From: Alphaproteobacteria bacterium
GTDB taxonomy: Bacteria; Pseudomonadota; Alphaproteobacteria; CACIAM-22H2
NCBI GenBank assembly: GCA_016869915.1
Contig: VGDA01000262.1
Location: 1 to 5,700 of the forward strand
DNA: 5,700 nt
Reading direction: 5' to 3'
In this document: positions 4,829 to 5,700 of the stretch, piece after piece
How the letters are laid out: every line of letters begins with the position of its first letter
How positions within the stretch are numbered: the first letter of the stretch is position 1
Notes under the pieces: generated by a model
Told to the model about the DNA's origin: nothing
The model's input: the letters and a program-made list of their open reading frames with translations, nothing else
Databases searched by the model: none
Position numbers and translations under genes: made by a program

Positions 4829-5700
4829 ATGACGAACTTCGACATCACCCGGCGCGGCGTGGTCGGTGGCTTCGCGGCGGTGCCGCTGCTCGCCCAGGGC
4901 GCCGCGGCGCAGGGCACGCCCCGTCGCGGGGGGACGCTCAAGGTCAGCCACTCGACCAGCATCCTGACGCTGAACGTCCTGCAGAACTCCGGCCCCGCCG
5001 AGTACCTCGCCCTCGACATGATCTACGCCGGGCTCACCCGGCTCGACCGCGACATGGCCCCCCGCCCCGACCTCGCCGTCGAGTGGAGCGGCGAGAACGC
5101 GGCCCGGACCTTCACGTTCAAGCTGCGGCCGAACGTCAAGTTCCACGACGGCTCGCCCTTCACGTCGCAGGACGTGGTCGCGACGATCGAGGCGATCCTC
5201 GACCCCAAGACCGGCTCGCCCGCGCGCGCCGTGCTCAACATGATCGACAAGGTGGTCGCGGTCGACCCGCTCACCGTGCGCTTCGAGCTCAAGTCCTCCT
5301 TCGCCGACCTGCCGGTCTCGCTCGCCCACGCGAATGCCCGCATCCTGCCGGCCACGCTGGTGAAGGGCCCGCTGCAGGCGCTGAACACCCGCGCGATCGG
5401 CACCGGCCCCTTCAAGCAGGAAACCTACGACAGCGCCCGGTTCATGCGGCTCGTCAGGAACCCCGACTACTACGTGCCGGGCAAGCCGCATCTCGATGCG
5501 GTCGAACTCTACCTCTTCCCCGACCTCGCCGCCGAGGCCGCCAACTTCCTCTCCGGCGCGGTCGATGTCATGCTCGATGTGCAGCAGGCGGACTTCAAGC
5601 GCATCGCCGCGGCGCCGGGCGTGCAGGGCCAGCGCGTGCCCTCCGGCCGCTTCGTCAACATCGTGATGCGCCAGGACTCGAAGCCCTTCGACGACGCGCG
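4829..5700 (+). CDS. ABC transporter substrate-binding protein, SBP_bac_5 family (3' end beyond window)
   Basis: The first 290 codons of a periplasmic solute-binding protein of the oligopeptide/dipeptide/nickel/opine family (family 5, usually about 500-540 residues), so a little over half is visible. Residues 1-27 form a secretion signal with a twin-arginine-like start (ITRRGVV, Arg8-Arg9), a hydrophobic stretch and a likely cleavage after AAA27. No lipobox cysteine is present, so it should be soluble in the periplasm. Family hallmarks follow: GGTLKV (34-39), MIYAGLTRLD (64-73), PDLAVEW (80-86), TFKLRPNVKFHDGSPFTSQD (96-115), the IGTGPF segment (190-195) and RNPDYY (210-215). It would deliver substrate to permease and ATPase subunits expected downstream, outside the window. 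Coupling to the M24-B gene suggests that the imported compound is a substrate of the M24 proteins. The exact ligand is not readable from the sequence. Confidence 0.92.
   Translation, partial: MTNFDITRRGVVGGFAAVPLLAQGAAAQGTPRRGGTLKVSHSTSILTLNVLQNSGPAEYLALDMIYAGLTRLDRDMAPRPDLAVEWSGENAARTFTFKLRPNVKFHDGSPFTSQDVVATIEAILDPKTGSPARAVLNMIDKVVAVDPLTVRFELKSSFADLPVSLAHANARILPATLVKGPLQALNTRAIGTGPFKQETYDSARFMRLVRNPDYYVPGKPHLDAVELYLFPDLAAEAANFLSGAVDVMLDVQQADFKRIAAAPGVQGQRVPSGRFVNIVMRQDSKPFDDA

Noticed and set aside
4727..5491. Minus-strand frame opposite the solute-binding protein
   Set aside because: Shadow of the binding-protein gene, whose own frame carries a signal peptide, a strong ribosome site and family motifs.
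1..5700. CRISPR arrays, tRNA or rRNA genes, insertion sequences, long direct repeats
   Set aside because: None seen: no spaced repeats, no tRNA-like cloverleaf, no transposase motifs, and the window is filled by ordinary metabolic, regulatory and transport genes.

Overview
The window is a compact, almost fully coding stretch of very GC-rich DNA (roughly 70% by eye). Its features are short or absent intergenic gaps, a strong C/G bias at third codon positions, a twin-arginine-type signal on a family 5 solute-binding protein, and GntR/FCD regulation. Together these suggest a Gram-negative proteobacterium, most likely an alphaproteobacterium. The genus cannot be told from the sequence alone.

Layout, left to right. 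(1) A class I glutamine amidotransferase on the plus strand, missing only the first two bases of its start codon. (2) A first M24 (creatinase/aminopeptidase P fold) protein on the plus strand, here M24-A. (3) A convergent minus-strand pair: a D-2-hydroxyacid dehydrogenase and, upstream of it, a GntR-type regulator of the FCD subfamily; their facing ends are 3 bp apart. (4) A 109-bp divergent control region with a perfect TGGTATACCA palindrome and overlapping promoter-like elements. (5) A second, paralogous M24 protein on the plus strand, M24-B. (6) The first 290 codons of an extracytoplasmic solute-binding protein of the SBP_bac_5 (oligopeptide/dipeptide/opine) ABC-transporter family, running off the right edge. 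No other stretch over 300 bases lacks a gene.

Reading the genes together: this looks like a substrate-inducible uptake-and-catabolism locus. The solute-binding protein would capture a small compound (peptide, opine or other amide-like compound). The M24 proteins and perhaps the amidotransferase-fold enzyme would open C-N bonds. The dehydrogenase would interconvert a 2-hydroxy and a 2-keto acid product. The GntR/FCD protein would control both directions from the shared palindrome. The substrate is not known from the sequence.

The most interesting points are that both M24 proteins have lost most of the five metal ligands of the metallopeptidases, so they resemble creatinase/ectoine-hydrolase-type non-metallo members, and that the divergent control region has a well-placed candidate operator.
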